A stretch of DNA of 64,000 nt from Ascidiimonas meishanensis (GTDB lineage: Bacteria; Bacteroidota; Bacteroidia; Flavobacteriales; Flavobacteriaceae): the NCBI RefSeq assembly GCF_037782385.1, contig NZ_JBBEXD010000001.1:558001-622000 (forward strand), given 5' to 3'. The translations under genes were made by a program, and so were the position numbers. Shown here piece after piece: positions 8,312-17,880 of the stretch; position 1 is the stretch's first letter, and the number at the start of each line of letters is the position of its first letter. The notes under the pieces were generated by a model. That model did not search any database. It was not told the DNA's origin and saw only the letters and a program-made list of their open reading frames with translations.

Positions 8312-10075
8312 ATGGAGCCGTTCGTAGTATCCGCACGAAAATACAGACCGCAAACATTTAAAGATGTTGTTGGACAACGTGCAATTACGAATACCTTATT
8401 AAATGCTATTGAAAATAATCATTTAGCCCAAGCACTCTTATTCTGTGGACCAAGAGGAGTGGGTAAAACAACTTGTGCACGTATTCTTGCCAAGAAGATT
8501 AATCAAGATGGATTTGAAAACCCAGATGAAGATTTTGCATTCAATATTTTTGAACTTGATGCAGCATCCAATAATTCGGTTGACGATATCCGAAGTCTGA
8601 TAGATCAAGTTCGGATACCGCCTCAAACCGGAAAGTATAAAGTATATATTATTGATGAAGTACATATGCTGAGTCAAGCGGCCTTTAATGCCTTTTTAAA
8701 AACACTTGAAGAACCTCCCAGGCATGCTATTTTTATATTGGCAACTACCGAAAAGCATAAAATAATCCCTACTATTCTTTCTAGATGTCAAATTTTTGAT
8801 TTTAAAAGAATAACTGTAAAAGATGCCAGAGAGTATCTAAAATACATTGCTCAAAATCAAAATATTGAAGCAGAAGAAGATGCGCTGCATATTATTGCTC
8901 AAAAAGCAGATGGAGCAATGCGAGATGCATTATCTATCTTTGACAGAGTTGTAAGTTTCTCAGGAAAGCAGCTTACTCGCAAGGCCGTTACAGAGAACCT
9001 GAACGTTTTAGATTATGACACCTTCTTTAAAACAATAGATTTTATTCTTGAAAATGATATTCCCAATTTATTAATTGACTACAACGAAACACTTTCAAGG
9101 GGTTTTGACGGGCATCATTTTATTGCCGGATTAGCCTCACATTGCAGAGATTTAATGGTCTGTAAAAACGAAGCTACCATACCTCTTCTTGAAGTTGGTG
9201 AACAAACACAAAAAAAATATTTAGAGCAATCCAAGAAAACGTCTATTCCATTTCTACTAAAATGTATTGAGCTAGCTAACGATTGTGACCTCAAATATAA
9301 AACCAGTAAAAATCAACGATTACTCGTTGAACTTTGCTTAATGCAGCTTGCCTCCATCTCCTATGATGGAGAAAAAAAAAATAGCAATGCATTCATAATA
9401 CCCCCTAAATTCTACAAAGAAACACCTAAAATTCCATCTCCGCCTGTTTCAGGACAGCCTGTACAGAAGCCTCTCATCTCTGAAGTTAAAAAAATTCAAG
9501 AATCTCAAGAACAAAGAGAAGAAGCCGTTTCAAAAAGCAATTATTCTGAAATTAAGATAGAAGAAAAGGCACTCGTAATAGAAGAACCCAAGCCATCAAA
9601 ACCCTTTGCAGAGAAAAAGATTTCTGGTTTATCTATTTCTAGTATCAAAGCAAAAAAGCAGCATGAAATTAATAAACTAGCTCAGGAAAATATTACAGAA
9701 GAGCTTCCCAAAAAAGCGTTCACAAAGGAAACGCTGGAAAAAGCTTGGACAGATTATGTAAATGATATGGAAGCAAGCGGAAAAAAAATTATGGCTTCAA
9801 ACTTAGCTGCGGATATTCCAAAACTGAGTAATGGAACATTAATTTCAATAGAGCTTCCCAATGACACCATGAAAAAAGAGGTAGAAAGAGAAAGTTACCC
9901 ACTCATGGAGTTTTTAAAAAAACGTTTACAAAACTACGATATCACGCTATCCATTACTGTTAATGAAACAGCTGCCAAAAAATACGCTTTCACACCCATA
10001 GAAAAATATGAAAAATTAAGAGAAAAGAATCCACTAATTGATAAACTTCGCAAGGAGTTTGATCTAGATATCTAA
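8312..10075 (+). CDS. dnaX: DNA polymerase III subunit gamma/tau
   Basis: DnaX is the clamp-loader ATPase of the replisome. The N terminus SARKYRPQTFKDVVGQ, Walker A GPRGVGKT at residues 46-53, Walker B YIIDEVHML near 112-120, the LATTEKHKIIPTILSRC sensor/arginine-finger region, and the tau-like C-terminal extension (587 residues in total) are clear. The four-cysteine zinc module that normally follows Walker A is absent: the segment from KINQ to FELDAAS contains no cysteine and is about 15 residues shorter than in E. coli. A low-complexity Lys/Glu-rich linker (about 370-470) precedes the C-terminal domain. A TAnnTTTG promoter lies just upstream. Confidence 0.95.
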   Translation: MEPFVVSARKYRPQTFKDVVGQRAITNTLLNAIENNHLAQALLFCGPRGVGKTTCARILAKKINQDGFENPDEDFAFNIFELDAASNNSVDDIRSLIDQVRIPPQTGKYKVYIIDEVHMLSQAAFNAFLKTLEEPPRHAIFILATTEKHKIIPTILSRCQIFDFKRITVKDAREYLKYIAQNQNIEAEEDALHIIAQKADGAMRDALSIFDRVVSFSGKQLTRKAVTENLNVLDYDTFFKTIDFILENDIPNLLIDYNETLSRGFDGHHFIAGLASHCRDLMVCKNEATIPLLEVGEQTQKKYLEQSKKTSIPFLLKCIELANDCDLKYKTSKNQRLLVELCLMQLASISYDGEKKNSNAFIIPPKFYKETPKIPSPPVSGQPVQKPLISEVKKIQESQEQREEAVSKSNYSEIKIEEKALVIEEPKPSKPFAEKKISGLSISSIKAKKQHEINKLAQENITEELPKKAFTKETLEKAWTDYVNDMEASGKKIMASNLAADIPKLSNGTLISIELPNDTMKKEVERESYPLMEFLKKRLQNYDITLSITVNETAAKKYAFTPIEKYEKLREKNPLIDKLRKEFDLDI

Positions 10076-10087
10076 AATTAAGTTAGT

Positions 10088-10669
10088 ATGTTAGGACTTA
10101 AATTACCTACAGATCCAAGATGGGTTAATATTGTTGAAAAAAATATTGAAGAGATCTTAACTGATCATGCATATTGTGAGCAAAAAGCCGCAAGTACCGC
10201 TATCTCTTTTATAGTCATATTTCCTGAGTACACAGAATTGGTGCAAGAAATGACTGCGCTGGTAAAAGAAGAAATGAGTCATTTTAAAATGGTGCATGAT
10301 AAGATCATTGCTAATGGTTGGATTTTAGGTCGTGATAGAAAAGATGACTATGTGATTGCGCTAACGAAGTTCTTTCCTAAAGGAGGTAGTCGTACTACCC
10401 AATTGGTGCACAAACTACTTTACGCAGCACTTATAGAAGCGAGAAGTTGTGAACGATTTCGTTTGCTTTCTGAGGAACTTAGAGACAAAGAACTTGCAAG
10501 TTTTTATAAAAAGCTTATGATAAGTGAAGCTAACCATTACACCATGTTTTTATCTTTCGCTCGTCAATATGGTGACCGTAAAGAAGTAGATCAAAAATGG
10601 GAGGAACTACTAAAGTATGAAGCTGAAATTATGAAAACCCTCAGTACCAAAGAAAGTATACACGGATAA
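10088..10669 (+). CDS. miaE: tRNA-(ms2io6A)-hydroxylase
   Basis: MiaE is a diiron ferritin-like monooxygenase that hydroxylates the isopentenyl group of ms2i6A37 in tRNA. The 193-residue sequence shows the iron-binding pattern: E31 in the first helix, E62MSH65 in the second, EARSCERF in the third and SEANHYTMF in the fourth, giving two Glu-x-x-His motifs. It follows dnaX by 12 bases on the same strand and is probably co-transcribed. No terminator is evident after it. Confidence 0.9.
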   Translation: MLGLKLPTDPRWVNIVEKNIEEILTDHAYCEQKAASTAISFIVIFPEYTELVQEMTALVKEEMSHFKMVHDKIIANGWILGRDRKDDYVIALTKFFPKGGSRTTQLVHKLLYAALIEARSCERFRLLSEELRDKELASFYKKLMISEANHYTMFLSFARQYGDRKEVDQKWEELLKYEAEIMKTLSTKESIHG

Positions 10670-10756
10670 TCTAACTTATCTCGTTTCTTAATTGATTTAA
10701 CAAAATATTAGCGTTTTTTATTCCTTATTTTTAAAAATTCGCAATATTTATTCAAT

Positions 10757-10764
10757 TATCTTTG
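10757..10764 (+). promoter_or_regulatory. Predicted -7 element of the M16 peptidase pair
   Basis: TATCTTTG matches TAnnTTTG exactly, 28 bases before the ATG at 10793. Confidence 0.5.
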
Positions 10765-10792
10765 AAAATATCATAAAACATATCCTTTTATT

Positions 10793-12175
10793 ATGAAGTT
10801 TAAAATCACCTTCTTTATGATGGCTATTTTATTACTGATAAGTTGTAAAAAAGCGATTAACGAAACCGAAGTGTCTGAATTTCAGGTGCCAGTAGACTAT
10901 TATAAGCTAGATAATGGTCTTAAAGTGATTCTGTCACAAGATAAGACAGCACCCACTGCTATTGTGGCTGTCTATTACAATATAGGTTTTAGAATTGAAC
11001 CAAAAGACAGGACCGGTTTTGCCCACTTATTTGAACATATGATGTTTCAAGGTTCTGAAAACATGGGTAAAATGGAATTCATTCAATTAGTACAAACAAA
11101 CGGAGGCGTACTTAATGGGTCTACCAGATTTGATTTTACTAATTATTTTGAAATTGTACCCGCGCACAAACTTGAAACCATGCTTTGGGCTGAGGCAGAT
11201 AGAATGAAAGGTCTTGCTATTACACAAGAGAACCTCATCAATCAACAAGGTGTAGTGAAAAATGAAGTCAAAGTAAATGTAATTAATCAGCCATATGGAG
11301 GATTTCCATGGCTAGATATGCCGCAATATGCCAATACTAACTGGTATAATGCTCATAACTTTTATGGAGATTTAAAAGATCTGGATGCGGCAACGCTTGA
11401 AGATGTTTCATCCTTTTTCAAGACTTATTACGCTCCAAATAATGCGGCAATTTCTATTGTAGGAGATTTTGAACCTGAAGAAGTTAAAATTTGGGTGGAG
11501 AAATATTTTGGAAAAATCCCTGCATCTGAACTACCAGAAAAACCAGATATTTCAGAACCAAGACAAACAGAAGAAAAAGCTTTTGTCAAAAATGATTCTC
11601 TTGCTAGTAAGCCTGCAATTGCCATCGCCTATCATATGCCAAAAAGAAACACGCCAGCATATTTTGCTATGGGGCTTCTTGATCAAATTCTTTTGCAAGG
11701 AGATAACAGCCTTCTATCTCAAAAACTAAAAAATGAAAAAGGATTTACTTCTAGTGTTAGCGGAGGTATTAATTATTTAGGGAATATGTTCAATTACAAT
11801 GGCCCAATGCTTTGGATGTATGAACTCACTTATGATGATAAGGAAAGTAGAGAAGCCATTCTTGTCGCAGCAGATGAAGTAATTGAAAACCTAAGAGGCA
11901 ATGTTACCCAGGAAATGTTAGATAGTGCTTTGATTAAAATAAGATCTCAGTTGTATGATGATCTTGGAGGTACGTTTGGATTAGGAAGAGCAGATTTACT
12001 TTGCAGTTTTGCATTATTTGATGATGACCCAGCAAGAATTAACACTTTAGAAAAAGAATTTAAGAAAATTACTCCTGCAGTAATTAATGAAACCATTAAC
12101 GAATTTCTAAGAAAAACGAACCGTACAATTCTCGCAGTGAATCCTCTTGCAAATTCTAAAAATGAAGCCTTATGA
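10793..12175 (+). CDS. M16 family zinc peptidase, active subunit (lipoprotein)
   Basis: This 460-residue M16 (insulinase/processing-peptidase) protein carries the inverted zinc motif H78-LF-E81-H82, with the downstream glutamate in VVKNEVKVN. The signal sequence ends in LISC with Cys18 as the lipidation site, so it is probably tethered to the periplasmic face of a membrane. The C-terminal M16 domain (about 220-450) follows the N-terminal catalytic one. Its stop overlaps the start of a second, motif-less M16 gene by four bases (ATGA), the usual active/inactive heterodimer arrangement. The substrate is unknown; such pairs degrade peptides. Confidence 0.9.
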   Translation: MKFKITFFMMAILLLISCKKAINETEVSEFQVPVDYYKLDNGLKVILSQDKTAPTAIVAVYYNIGFRIEPKDRTGFAHLFEHMMFQGSENMGKMEFIQLVQTNGGVLNGSTRFDFTNYFEIVPAHKLETMLWAEADRMKGLAITQENLINQQGVVKNEVKVNVINQPYGGFPWLDMPQYANTNWYNAHNFYGDLKDLDAATLEDVSSFFKTYYAPNNAAISIVGDFEPEEVKIWVEKYFGKIPASELPEKPDISEPRQTEEKAFVKNDSLASKPAIAIAYHMPKRNTPAYFAMGLLDQILLQGDNSLLSQKLKNEKGFTSSVSGGINYLGNMFNYNGPMLWMYELTYDDKESREAILVAADEVIENLRGNVTQEMLDSALIKIRSQLYDDLGGTFGLGRADLLCSFALFDDDPARINTLEKEFKKITPAVINETINEFLRKTNRTILAVNPLANSKNEAL

Positions 12176-13557
12176 AAACTAGTATAATCACATTTGTGCT
12201 GGTATTGTTTTTTGTTACCATTTCATATACACAGGATAAAGAACAACCCCCAGTTGGAGGTGAACCTAAAAATTTTATTATTCCAAAAAAACAAGTTGTT
12301 TCATTTCCTAATGGACTGCGTTTGGTGATGGTTCCCTATGGCTCTATCCCTAAAGTAACCATTCATATTTCAGTTAAAACGGGAAATATTCATGAAAAGG
12401 AGAAGGAAGTTTGGCTTAGCGATTTAATGAGTGATTTGATGGAAGAAGGCACCGACTCTTTAAATTCAAAACAGATCGCTAATAAAATGGCCAGTATGGG
12501 TGGTAATTTAGGCATAGCCTCCGGAGTTCATACCATAACTTTAAATACTTCTGTGCTTTATGAATTTGGACCAGATGCTATTAAACTTATGGCTTCTGTT
12601 CTAAAAAATCCTGCATGGCCAGAAACTGAAATTGATCGTTTGAAAAATGACCTCAAGAGAAGGCTGAGCGTGGCACTTACCAGATCTCAGACTCAGGCCA
12701 GAACTAGTTTTTATAGTACAATATATCCTGATCATCCTTATGGTAGATTATTTCCTACCACTGAAAACATTGATTCTTATAGTATTGAAAACGTCAAGAG
12801 TTTTTATAATGCCAATATAGGCGCAAAACGCACTACTGTTTATATTGCAGGAAAATTTGATGCTGACAAGGTAAAGGAAGCCGTTGAAAAAGCTTTTGGC
12901 GATTGGAAAGAAGGACCAGAAGGCTTTTATCCAGAAGCAAAACCTATTTCTTCCCCTAGTGTTCAAATTATTGACAGACCAAATGCGCCTCAATCTACCA
13001 TTATTTATGGATTACCTGTGGTAGATCCTTCACATCCAGACTATACTGCATTAGATGTAACCAATTCAATTCTTGGTGGATCTTTTGCTTCTAGAATCAC
13101 CAGTAACATTAGGGAAGACAAAGGTTATACCTATTCACCGTATAGTTTTGTAGACAATAACTTTAAAAGTTCTATATGGGCAGAAATGGCAGACGTTACC
13201 ACAGAATTTACTTCTGCATCTTTACAAGAGATTAATAATGAAATAATTAAACTTCAAAACGAAATACCTACAGAAGAGGAGTTAAAAGGAATTCAGAATT
13301 ATGAATCAGGAATTTTTGTTTTGAGAAATTCTACTCCTAATGGTATTATAGGACAAATGGTTTTTCTTGAAGTTCATGGGCTAGAGGAAGACTATTTAAC
13401 TAACCGTGTAAAAAATATTAATGCGGTTACTCCAGAAAAGGTGAAAGAAATAGCTAAAAAATACATTCGCCCTGAAAAAATGACACTCGTTATTGTTGGG
13501 GATAAGGAGAAGGTTGAAAAACAGATGAAAGAAGCAAAAAACAAAGTAAAAGACTAA
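12172..13557 (+). CDS. M16 family peptidase-like protein, non-catalytic subunit
   Basis: This is a 461-residue M16 paralogue of the preceding gene with an N-terminal signal peptide (hydrophobic residues 4-18, cleavage near YTQ). At the place of the HxxEH motif the sequence reads WLSDLMSDLMEEG, so the zinc ligands are missing. The R/Y pair typical of the inactive partner can be seen late in the protein (DKGYTYSPYSF). It should pair with the upstream catalytic subunit to form the peptide chamber. It is translationally coupled by an ATGA overlap. Confidence 0.88.
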   Translation: MKTSIITFVLVLFFVTISYTQDKEQPPVGGEPKNFIIPKKQVVSFPNGLRLVMVPYGSIPKVTIHISVKTGNIHEKEKEVWLSDLMSDLMEEGTDSLNSKQIANKMASMGGNLGIASGVHTITLNTSVLYEFGPDAIKLMASVLKNPAWPETEIDRLKNDLKRRLSVALTRSQTQARTSFYSTIYPDHPYGRLFPTTENIDSYSIENVKSFYNANIGAKRTTVYIAGKFDADKVKEAVEKAFGDWKEGPEGFYPEAKPISSPSVQIIDRPNAPQSTIIYGLPVVDPSHPDYTALDVTNSILGGSFASRITSNIREDKGYTYSPYSFVDNNFKSSIWAEMADVTTEFTSASLQEINNEIIKLQNEIPTEEELKGIQNYESGIFVLRNSTPNGIIGQMVFLEVHGLEEDYLTNRVKNINAVTPEKVKEIAKKYIRPEKMTLVIVGDKEKVEKQMKEAKNKVKD

Positions 13558-13569
13558 ATTATTAGTAGT

Positions 13570-13617
13570 AGTAAATAAACCAGTGTCTTTTATTACAGGA
13601 ACATTGGTTTATTTACT
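13570..13617. repeat. Long inverted repeat between convergent genes
   Basis: Arms 13570-13586 and 13601-13617 are complementary over 17 bases with a single G-U type mismatch, around a 14-base loop. It lies between the M16 pair and ppx, which converge here. It lacks a strong T tract, so it may be an unusual bidirectional terminator or an RNA-stabilising hairpin. Confidence 0.7.
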
Positions 13618-13637
13618 AGTGATTCAATTGAATATAT

Positions 13638-14528
13638 TTATCTTTTTTCATTAAAGTATAGTGTTTTAATAATTCCATCTGATAATCCTATTTTGGGAAC
13701 ATGAATTTTTTTAGCACCACTCCATTTAGCAGCAAATAAATAAATTCTGGTTGCAGGAATAATCACATCAGCACGATCAGGATTTAAACTTAGTTCACTT
13801 ACGCGCTCATCATAAGATAAACTCTGTAAGAATTGGTACTGGGCGTTAAGCCATATATAAGATAAAGGTTCCCCGGGAGCCCTATTAGACATCTTATGCA
13901 GTTTGTTGATATTCCCTCCAGATCCTATTATAGAGAGTTTTACTAAATTTCGTGTATTGGATTTTACCCATTTTTCAATCTCAATCCAGATTTGTTCTTC
14001 AATTACCTCATTGAGAAAACGAACCGTTCCTACTTTAAAAGATTTGGAAATGACTATTTTACCTTTAGAAAAAATAGTAAACTCAGTACTCCCTCCCCCA
14101 ACATCAATATAGAGATAAGATTTATCTGTTTCTATTAATTCATGTAAATCAGTAGAAGCTATAATGGCAGCCTCTTTTTTTCCATCTATAACATCTATTT
14201 TGACACCTGCTTTATTTAATATTTTCTCAGCGACTTCCTGTCCATTACTTGCTTCTCTCATTGCAGAAGTAGCGCAGGCCATATACTTTTCGACACCATG
14301 CACTTTCATGAGTAATTTAAAAGCTTTCATAGCATCAATCATTCGCTCTTCATTTACTTTTGATATTTCGCCCACGGTGAAGGAATCTTGTCCTAAACGA
14401 ATAGGAACCCTTACTAAAGAACTTTTTTTAAATTGAGTTTCTTTTCCGTTTTCTTCAATAACATTATTTATTAATAGTCTTATCGCATTAGACCCTATAT
14501 CAATAGCTGCAAATTTTCTTATTTTCAA
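13638..14528 (-). CDS. ppx: Exopolyphosphatase, Ppx/GppA family
   Basis: The 296-residue protein has the ASKHA phosphatase signature AAIDIGSNAIRLLI at its N terminus and the second phosphate motif DVGGGSTEFTIF. It corresponds to the two N-terminal domains of E. coli Ppx without the HD-like C-terminal extension, the normal form in Bacteroidetes. It should release phosphate from polyphosphate or act on pppGpp. The start is a TTG three bases after the ppk1 stop; there is no suitable ATG. The pairing with ppk1 supports a role in polyphosphate turnover. Confidence 0.88.
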   Translation of the reverse strand: MKIRKFAAIDIGSNAIRLLINNVIEENGKETQFKKSSLVRVPIRLGQDSFTVGEISKVNEERMIDAMKAFKLLMKVHGVEKYMACATSAMREASNGQEVAEKILNKAGVKIDVIDGKKEAAIIASTDLHELIETDKSYLYIDVGGGSTEFTIFSKGKIVISKSFKVGTVRFLNEVIEEQIWIEIEKWVKSNTRNLVKLSIIGSGGNINKLHKMSNRAPGEPLSYIWLNAQYQFLQSLSYDERVSELSLNPDRADVIIPATRIYLFAAKWSGAKKIHVPKIGLSDGIIKTLYFNEKR

Positions 14529-14531
14529 ATT

Positions 14532-16634
14532 TTACTCTTTTAGTTTATTTTCATAGTAATCATACATGGCCACTTGAGACCTTATTTTAGTATCACCATT
14601 TTTTCTATAACTGTTATCTTGCTTTTCAGAAAACACTCGTGCTTTTACGTTGTCGCTCCATCCAATTTCAAAGGTATCTATCAACTCTTTCTTGATCTCT
14701 TCGTCATAAATAGGACAAGTAACTTCCACTCTATTTTCAATGTTTCTAGTCATCCAATCTGCTGATGAAATATAAATCTTAGGATTTCCTTCATTTCCAA
14801 ATATATACAATCTGGGATGTTCTAAATATTTATCCACAATACTAATGGCCTCTATATTCTCACTTAATCCTTCCACTCCAGGAATCAAACAGCAAACACC
14901 TCTTACAATCATTTGAATCTTAACACCTGCCTTACTGGCTTCATAGAGTTTATCTGCCATTTTATAGCTAGTAAAACTATTCATTTTTAACCTAATAAAA
15001 GCTTCTTTACCAGCATTGGCATTTTCTATTTCCTTATCAATTAGCTTCGTAAAACTGCTGTAGGTGTAGTGAGGTGATACAATTAAATGTTTATATCTGT
15101 GAACTTTATAATTTATTTCGAAGAATTTAAAAACCTTATTTATTTCCTTTAATATCTCTTGATTAGCTGTAAACAGTGTATAATCCGTATAAACTTTTGC
15201 TGTAGATTCATTAAAATTACCTGTGCTAATAAAGCCATATCGCACAAGCTTTTGTCTCTCCTGGCGCTCTATCATACAAATCTTACTATGCACTTTAAGG
15301 CCGGGTACACCAAAAATAAGCTGAATCCCTTCTGCTTCAAACTGCTTTGCGAACTTAATATTGGCTTCCTCATCAAAACGTGCTTGCAGTTCTATCTGTA
15401 CGGTTACTTTCTTCCCATTTTTTGCTGCGTTAATAAGCGAGTTTGCTACCAAAGACACCCTTGCCATTCTATACACCGTAATTCTAATGCTTTTCACTTT
15501 AGGATCTAAAGCAGCTTCTTTTAGAAATCTAACGATATAGGAGAATGTATGATAGGGTGTATGTAGTAAATAATCTTTAATGGCTATACGTTCAAAAAGA
15601 CTCCCTTCCAGATTTAAACCTTTTACTAACAAAGGCTGGTATGGTTTGTAGAGTAAATCAGTGCGTCCTAAACTAGGAAAGCTCATATAATCTCTACGGT
15701 TATGGTAACGCCCTCCGGGTATTATACTATCTGTATTATCAATACCCATTTTATCCATAAGAAAACGAAGCGTATCTTTCGCAATTCCTTTGTCATATAC
15801 AAAGCGTACTGGCTCACTTACTTTTCTTCCCTTAACACTAGAAGATATTTTTTCAATAAAACTTTTACTCAAATCACTATCTATATCTAGCTCTGCATCT
15901 CTAGTGATTTTGATCATATGAGCAGATAAAGACTGGTAATCAAAAATATTGAAGATGCTGTTCATACAATATCTTATCAAATCGTCTAGCATTATTATAT
16001 AGTCTTTGCCATTTTCCCTAGGCAGTACTACAAACCGTTTAATTGTTCGTGGAATTTCTATTAATGCGTATCTTATATCATCGCGAATACCCGGCTTAAT
16101 TACCCGTTTGATTCCAGTAGGTTTGTCTGGGTTTTTTATAACAATTTTTACAGCCAGATAGGCTGCACTGTCTTTTAGAAGAGGAAATTCTGCCAAATCA
16201 TTTAAAATAATTGTGATTAAAGCAGGGCTTACATTTTCTAAAAAATATTGTTTTATATAGGCACTTTGTGTTGGTGAAACCTCGGTTTCATCGATTCTAA
16301 AAATACCTTTATCCTGTAACATTTTTTCAATATTGCTAAGAATTTCAAGGCTTTCTGCTTGTTGACGAATTACAATATTTGTAATTTCTTCTAAAAGTTC
16401 TGCTGCGTTAGCACCTCCTAAGGCACTTTTACCACTTTTTCCAGCCTGCGAAATTCGCTTTACTGTAGCATACCTTACTTTAAAAAACTCATCTAAATTA
16501 TTAGAAAAAATTCCTAAAAAACGAAGTCTTTCAATTAGAGGAACGGTTTCATCTTCAGATTCCTGCAATACTCTTGCATTAAAATGAAGCCAGCTAATTT
16601 CGCGGTTTATATATTGATTTTTTTTTGAATTCAT
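14532..16634 (-). CDS. ppk1: Polyphosphate kinase 1
   Basis: PPK1 polymerises the gamma phosphate of ATP into polyphosphate. The N terminus (YINREISWLHFNARVLQE), the phosphohistidine region VHSKICMIER followed by GFISTGNFNE, the RMARVSLVANSLINAA segment and the C-terminal SSADWMTRN identify the family. The length of 700 residues is normal. The gene starts within the sixA stop (TAATG) and is followed after 3 bases by ppx, making a polyphosphate synthesis and degradation pair. Confidence 0.95.
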   Translation of the reverse strand: MNSKKNQYINREISWLHFNARVLQESEDETVPLIERLRFLGIFSNNLDEFFKVRYATVKRISQAGKSGKSALGGANAAELLEEITNIVIRQQAESLEILSNIEKMLQDKGIFRIDETEVSPTQSAYIKQYFLENVSPALITIILNDLAEFPLLKDSAAYLAVKIVIKNPDKPTGIKRVIKPGIRDDIRYALIEIPRTIKRFVVLPRENGKDYIIMLDDLIRYCMNSIFNIFDYQSLSAHMIKITRDAELDIDSDLSKSFIEKISSSVKGRKVSEPVRFVYDKGIAKDTLRFLMDKMGIDNTDSIIPGGRYHNRRDYMSFPSLGRTDLLYKPYQPLLVKGLNLEGSLFERIAIKDYLLHTPYHTFSYIVRFLKEAALDPKVKSIRITVYRMARVSLVANSLINAAKNGKKVTVQIELQARFDEEANIKFAKQFEAEGIQLIFGVPGLKVHSKICMIERQERQKLVRYGFISTGNFNESTAKVYTDYTLFTANQEILKEINKVFKFFEINYKVHRYKHLIVSPHYTYSSFTKLIDKEIENANAGKEAFIRLKMNSFTSYKMADKLYEASKAGVKIQMIVRGVCCLIPGVEGLSENIEAISIVDKYLEHPRLYIFGNEGNPKIYISSADWMTRNIENRVEVTCPIYDEEIKKELIDTFEIGWSDNVKARVFSEKQDNSYRKNGDTKIRSQVAMYDYYENKLKE

Positions 16635-17119
16635 TATTTAAATTGCTTTGGAAAAATCATATTTATCGTACTTCCTTGAGAAATTTCACGCCAACTATTT
16701 ACTGGAAAGGATATAGTTACCAATCCACTTGTTGGTAAGTTGTCTATAAATTTATCTCCCAAAATATTTGTTAAATGAGTAAATGCGTGATTATGTCCGA
16801 ATATAATTACCTTTTCATAATTATCATTCAGGTTTTTAATAAAAGTATGAACAGATTCTCCTGAAAAGTCGTAGAGTTTGGGAGAAATTTCCAAGGTTGA
16901 AAAATGAATATTCAAATTCCGCATAAAGATAGCACAGGTATGCATTGCCCGATTTGCATAACTTGAAAATACTGCATCGGCTAAAAAAGGTTTATTAGCT
17001 AGGTGGCTTGAAACTAAATGGGCATCATCAATTCCTCTTTGATTCAGTGGTCTGTCTTTATCAACTACCTGATAATCCCATGATGATTTAGCATGTCTAA
17101 TAAGGGTAAGCGTTTTCAC
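16634..17119 (-). CDS. sixA: SixA-type histidine phosphatase
   Basis: A 161-residue branch of the histidine phosphatase superfamily. The catalytic RHA of LTLIRHAKSSW is at the N terminus, and the second catalytic histidine lies in IIFGHNHAFTHL. SixA-type proteins remove phosphate from phosphohistidine in phosphotransfer proteins. Here the coupling to ppk1 (TAATG overlap), an enzyme with a phosphohistidine intermediate, is suggestive, but the link is inference. The start is a GTG 13 bases after the pdxH stop. Confidence 0.82.
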   Translation of the reverse strand: MKTLTLIRHAKSSWDYQVVDKDRPLNQRGIDDAHLVSSHLANKPFLADAVFSSYANRAMHTCAIFMRNLNIHFSTLEISPKLYDFSGESVHTFIKNLNDNYEKVIIFGHNHAFTHLTNILGDKFIDNLPTSGLVTISFPVNSWREISQGSTINMIFPKQFK

Positions 17120-17132
17120 TACTATATTTTAT

Positions 17133-17780
17133 TTAAGGTGCAAGTCTTTCACAAATCCAATCAAGTTCATTTTCAATTCGGTATCGCAATCTATCATGCA
17201 GTCTGTTGGGTCTTCCTTGCCAAAATTCCATAGATACAGGACGTACAAGAAATCCTCCCCAGTACTCCGGTCTTGGAATCTCTTCGTTTTCATATTTCCT
17301 TTCTAAAACCTCCAAATTTTTTTCTAAAGTTTCTCTGGAATCAATTACCTGACTTTGTGGAGATACAATAGCGCCCAATTTGCTTCCATCCGGGCGAGAG
17401 TCAAAATATCCATCAGAAAGATTTTCTGGCACTTTAGAAGCCCTGCCTTTAATTATTATTTGCCTTTCTAAAGCTGGCCAAAAAAAAGACAAACAAACAT
17501 TTGGATTTGCTGCAATTGCTTTACCTTTCTCACTTTCATAGTTGGTATAAAAAATAAAACCTTCATGTGTAAACCTTTTCATTAAAACAACCCTGCTTTT
17601 TGGAAATCCGTCAAGGCCTATAGTTGAAACGGTCATAGCATTTACTTCTTCTATTCCTCCAAACTTTTCTGTTTCAAAGAACCATTTTTGAAACAACTCT
17701 AAAGGATTTTCTGGAGCAATATTTTCAAGTAATTCACTCTTCTCGTAAGACTTACGATAGTCACTTAAATCATTATGCAT
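17133..17780 (-). CDS. pdxH: Pyridoxamine 5'-phosphate oxidase
   Basis: PdxH is the FMN enzyme that makes pyridoxal 5'-phosphate from pyridoxine or pyridoxamine phosphate. Diagnostic segments are RVVLMKRFTHEGFIFYTNYESEKGK for FMN binding (in part), FWPALERQIIIKGRA, and the C-terminal EFWQGRPNRLHDR. At 215 residues it has standard length. I used the ATG at 17780 (MHNDLSDYRKSY), the family start; a TTG three codons upstream is in frame. It heads the sixA-ppk1-ppx operon. Confidence 0.95.
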   Translation of the reverse strand: MHNDLSDYRKSYEKSELLENIAPENPLELFQKWFFETEKFGGIEEVNAMTVSTIGLDGFPKSRVVLMKRFTHEGFIFYTNYESEKGKAIAANPNVCLSFFWPALERQIIIKGRASKVPENLSDGYFDSRPDGSKLGAIVSPQSQVIDSRETLEKNLEVLERKYENEEIPRPEYWGGFLVRPVSMEFWQGRPNRLHDRLRYRIENELDWICERLAP

Positions 17781-17880
17781 AATTATCAAGAATGTTGATA
17801 TGCAATTTACAAGTTATTCTCTTGGTTTAAAAGTAAACCTTAGAATGAAATCTTATTTTTTGCGTATATTCTGGATTGTA

